Source: Chitinophagaceae bacterium (GTDB lineage Bacteria; Bacteroidota; Bacteroidia; Chitinophagales; Chitinophagaceae). From it: a stretch of 8,359 bases of DNA. The notes beneath the pieces are model-generated. The model was not told where the DNA came from. It ran no database searches and saw nothing but the letters and a program-made list of their open reading frames with translations. Numbering within the stretch: position 1 is the stretch's first letter; every line of letters starts with the position of its first letter. The stretch lies in assembly GCA_021738605.1 (NCBI GenBank), contig JAIPBY010000103.1, positions 1 to 8,359 of the forward strand. The letters run 5' to 3'. Positions 6,126-8,359 of the stretch are shown in pieces. Made by a program: the position numbers and the translations under genes.

Positions 6126-7940
6126 ATGAAATCATTTTTGCTTGCTGCCGCCTTTTCCTTTGTTGCTGTTCTTTCCATTGCACAAAATTGGAAGCCCGCT
6201 GGAGATAAAATAAAAACAGCCTGGGCGGAAAAAATTGACCCCAACAATCCGCTGCCAGAATACCCCCGCCCTCAACTGGTGCGCGACCAATGGCAGAACC
6301 TGAACGGATCCTGGGATTATGCCATTCTTCCCAAAGGAAGCAACGAGCCCAGTGCATTTGATGGAAAAATCCTGGTTCCCTATGCCATTGAATCCAGCCT
6401 TTCAGGAGTACAGAAAATGGTAGGCGATAAAAACGAGCTCTGGTACCACAGAACGTTCACTGTTCCAACAGCATGGAAAAACAAGTCGCTTGTGCTGCAT
6501 TTTGGAGCAGTAGACTGGAAGGCCGATATCTGGATCAACGATATCAAAGTGGGCGGACACCAGGGCGGCTATGCCCCATTCAGCCTGGACATCACCCCTT
6601 TCCTTGCAAAAGACAAGCAACAGAAACTGGTGGTGAAAGTCTGGGACCCTACCGATCAGGGTTTTCAACCCAGGGGCAAGCAGGTGAACCTTCCCAAAGG
6701 AATCTGGTATACGCCGGTTACCGGCATCTGGCAAACGGTTTGGCTTGAACCGGTTGAAGCATCACATGTATCTGCATTGAAAACAGTGCCCAATATTGAT
6801 GGAGGAAATGTTGCAGTAATGGCTTCTACGGTTAGCACATCTGCCAACGACATCATTGAAGTGAAGGTGATGGAGAATGGGAAATTGATTGGTATGGGCA
6901 AAGCCGTGGTGGGGCAGGAAGTAACCGTTGCTGTTCCCAATGCAAAATTGTGGAGCCCCGAGTCTCCATTTCTTTATGACATGGAAGTATCTATCTTGCA
7001 CAATGGCATCGCAACAGACAAACTGAAAAGCTATTTCGGGATGCGCAAGATATCCACCAAGGCTGATGCCAATGGCATCCACCGCATGCAACTCAACAAC
7101 AAAGATTATTTCCAGTTTGGCCCGCTTGACCAGGGATGGTGGCCTGACGGACTGTACACTGCAGCTACTGATGAAGCATTGTTGTATGACATCAAAAAAA
7201 CAAAAGACCTTGGATTTAACATGATCCGCAAGCATGTAAAAGTAGAACCCGCCAGGTGGTATTATCATTGCGATCGTGAAGGGATCCTGGTTTGGCAGGA
7301 CATGCCCAGCGGTGACGCCAACCCCAAATGGCAGACACGCAACTATTTCAATGGACTGGAATTGCAACGCAGCCAACAATCGGAACAAAATTTCATCCAG
7401 GAGTGGAAAGAAATCATGGACCTGACCTATTCCAATCCATCGGTTGTGGTGCTGGTGCCTTTCAATGAGGCATGGGGCCAATTCAAAACCCCGGAGATCG
7501 TGGAGATGACGAAAAACTATAACCCTTCAAGGCTTGTTAACCCAGCCAGCGGCGGCAATCACTATGACGTAGGTGATATGATTGATATCCACAACTATCC
7601 TGAACCAGTCATGGGATTGTTTGATTCCAAGCGCGTGAATGTATTGGGCGAATATGGTGGCATTGGTCTGGTCAAAGACAACCATGTTTGGGAAAACAAC
7701 CGCAACTGGGGCTATGTGCAATACAAAACCAGCGAAGAAGCCACCAAGGCTTATGTCTCCTTTGCTGAAAAACTTAAAAAACTCATTCCTTTCGGATACG
7801 CCGCTGCCGTCTACACCCAGACCACAGATGTTGAAATCGAAATCAATGGCTTGATGACCTATGACAGAAAAATGATCAAGCTGGACGAAGCAGCAGTTAG
7901 AAAAATAAACCAGGAAGTGATCGCCACATTGAACAAATAA
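6126..7940 (+). CDS. Secreted glycoside hydrolase family 2 enzyme
   Basis: This 604-aa exported beta-glycosidase of family GH2 (beta-galactosidase/glucuronidase/mannosidase superfamily) is a retaining enzyme. The ATG at 6126 was chosen because it starts a textbook signal peptide, MKSFLLAAAFSFVAVLSIAQ; an upstream in-frame TTG at 6090 would add 12 unlikely residues. The jelly-roll sugar-binding domain (~45-210) shows YPRPQLVRDQWQNLNGSWDY, PYAIES, LWYHRTFTVP, VDWKADIWIN and GIWQTVWLEP. An immunoglobulin-like domain (~212-308) follows. The TIM barrel (~318-600) shows NMIRKHVKVEP, VWQDMPSG, the acid/base E448 in PFNEAWGQ and the nucleophile E509 in VLGEYGG, so both catalytic residues are present. 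The QTTDVEIEINGLMTYDR motif near the C-terminus is a feature I associate with this compact ~600-aa Bacteroidota GH2 group. There is no lipobox, so a soluble periplasmic enzyme is likely. The substrate is not predictable from sequence. It faces a receptor gene upstream (divergent) and a FAD oxidoreductase gene downstream (convergent, 3-bp gap). Confidence 0.93.
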   Translation: MKSFLLAAAFSFVAVLSIAQNWKPAGDKIKTAWAEKIDPNNPLPEYPRPQLVRDQWQNLNGSWDYAILPKGSNEPSAFDGKILVPYAIESSLSGVQKMVGDKNELWYHRTFTVPTAWKNKSLVLHFGAVDWKADIWINDIKVGGHQGGYAPFSLDITPFLAKDKQQKLVVKVWDPTDQGFQPRGKQVNLPKGIWYTPVTGIWQTVWLEPVEASHVSALKTVPNIDGGNVAVMASTVSTSANDIIEVKVMENGKLIGMGKAVVGQEVTVAVPNAKLWSPESPFLYDMEVSILHNGIATDKLKSYFGMRKISTKADANGIHRMQLNNKDYFQFGPLDQGWWPDGLYTAATDEALLYDIKKTKDLGFNMIRKHVKVEPARWYYHCDREGILVWQDMPSGDANPKWQTRNYFNGLELQRSQQSEQNFIQEWKEIMDLTYSNPSVVVLVPFNEAWGQFKTPEIVEMTKNYNPSRLVNPASGGNHYDVGDMIDIHNYPEPVMGLFDSKRVNVLGEYGGIGLVKDNHVWENNRNWGYVQYKTSEEATKAYVSFAEKLKKLIPFGYAAAVYTQTTDVEIEINGLMTYDRKMIKLDEAAVRKINQEVIATLNK

Positions 7941-7943
7941 GCA

Positions 7944-8359
7944 TCATTTCCTCAGTACCTGACCGGCAGCCAACAAGGCTTTTTCCAGTTCAACATAAGA
8001 CAATTGTTGAACTGGAATTTTTTTGTCGATTGCCATCGCTGCCGCCATGGCTGCTGATTGCCCCAGTATCATGAACACGGGTTCCATACGGATAGAGCCA
8101 TAGGCAATGTGTGAACTGGATACGCAAACAGAAACCAGGAGATTGGAACACTCTTTTTCCTTGGGCAAGATCGCGCCATAGTCAATGGAGTAGGCCCGAT
8201 CAGGCTTTACGCCAATATCCCCTTCATTCTGGATGTATCCCTCTGAAGTCACGTAGCGCTGCGTATTGTGGGAATCCAAGGAATAGGATCCCATACCGAT
8301 GGGCCTTGCGATGGCAGTCTTGCCCAATGCATCTTTTTCTGTCATCACAAAATCACCCA
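7944..8359 (-). CDS. FAD-dependent oxidoreductase, C-terminal part (gene runs off window end)
   Basis: The reading frame is open to the window edge and continues upstream of its in-frame GTG and ATG codons near 8343-8348 (the next residues read GDF), so these codons are internal. The visible ~137 residues match the C-terminal end of the FAD_oxidored (PF12831-like) family, whose members are usually far longer (my recollection is about 550-600 aa). Recognisable motifs are RPIGMGSYSLDSHNTQRYV, YIQNEGDIGV, ILPKEKECSNLLVSVCVSSS, then HIAYGSIRMEPVFMILGQSA, the conserved flavin-side closing segment. The FAD-binding GxGxxG motif should lie in the missing N-terminal part. Relatives in Bacteroidota are often annotated as FAD-dependent oxidoreductase or, loosely, 'xanthan lyase', and occur near glycoside hydrolases, which fits the GH2 gene beside it. 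The stop (TGA) lies 3 bp from the GH2 stop. The presence of a signal peptide cannot be judged. Confidence 0.85.
   Translation of the reverse strand, partial: GDFVMTEKDALGKTAIARPIGMGSYSLDSHNTQRYVTSEGYIQNEGDIGVKPDRAYSIDYGAILPKEKECSNLLVSVCVSSSHIAYGSIRMEPVFMILGQSAAMAAAMAIDKKIPVQQLSYVELEKALLAAGQVLRK

Noticed and set aside
6762..7481. 239-codon open frame on the minus strand inside the GH2 gene
   Set aside because: It lies wholly opposite a strongly conserved enzyme, has no recognisable domain, and looks like a codon-bias shadow.
1..8359. Mobile element, CRISPR array, tRNA/rRNA, toxin-antitoxin or defence system
   Set aside because: Nearly all of the DNA is accounted for by six ordinary genes. 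No transposase, spaced repeat array, cloverleaf structure or defence-type domain was seen.

Overview
This 8.4 kb window looks like chromosomal DNA from a Bacteroidota bacterium, most likely a member of the Chitinophagaceae or a close relative. The evidence is a large outer-membrane beta-barrel receptor with an N-terminal carboxypeptidase-regulatory-like domain and a plug, secreted proteins with 'SxAQ' signal-peptide cleavage sites, no clear Shine-Dalgarno sequences, and one exact match to the Bacteroidota -7 promoter consensus (TAnnTTTG). The assignment rests on protein character only. There is no rRNA, tRNA, insertion sequence, CRISPR array or phage gene in the window.

There are six protein genes. 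From left to right: (1) the 3' part of a GNAT/FemAB-like acyltransferase gene (+, 1-861, start outside the window); (2) an arginase-family ureohydrolase (-, 797-1783); (3) a secreted 431-aa protein with macroglobulin-like beta-domains followed by a TonB-receptor-type plug but no barrel (+, 1905-3200); (4) a 927-aa outer-membrane beta-barrel receptor (-, 3201-5984); (5) a secreted glycoside hydrolase family 2 enzyme (+, 6126-7940); (6) the C-terminal part of a FAD-dependent oxidoreductase (-, 7944 to the window end, start outside the window).

The strands alternate strictly (+ - + - + -), so no two neighbouring genes can share an operon. The three convergent junctions are extremely tight: a 65-bp coding overlap, exactly 0 bp, and 3 bp. 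The two divergent junctions (1784-1904 and 5985-6125) are the only non-coding DNA and must hold the promoters of four genes. No stretch longer than 300 bases lacks a gene.

Functionally the window is a mix. Genes 3 and 4 belong to the outer-membrane/periplasmic transport world. Genes 5 and 6 point to glycan degradation: a GH2 beta-glycosidase next to an oxidoreductase family that often accompanies carbohydrate loci. Genes 1 and 2 look like unrelated metabolism. There is no SusD-like protein, sigma/anti-sigma pair or other mark of a canonical polysaccharide utilisation locus inside the window. I see no clear sign of a new multi-gene system. The items most worth a second look are the barrel-less plug protein, substitutions at two substrate-contact positions in the arginase-family enzyme, and the overlapping or abutting convergent gene ends.
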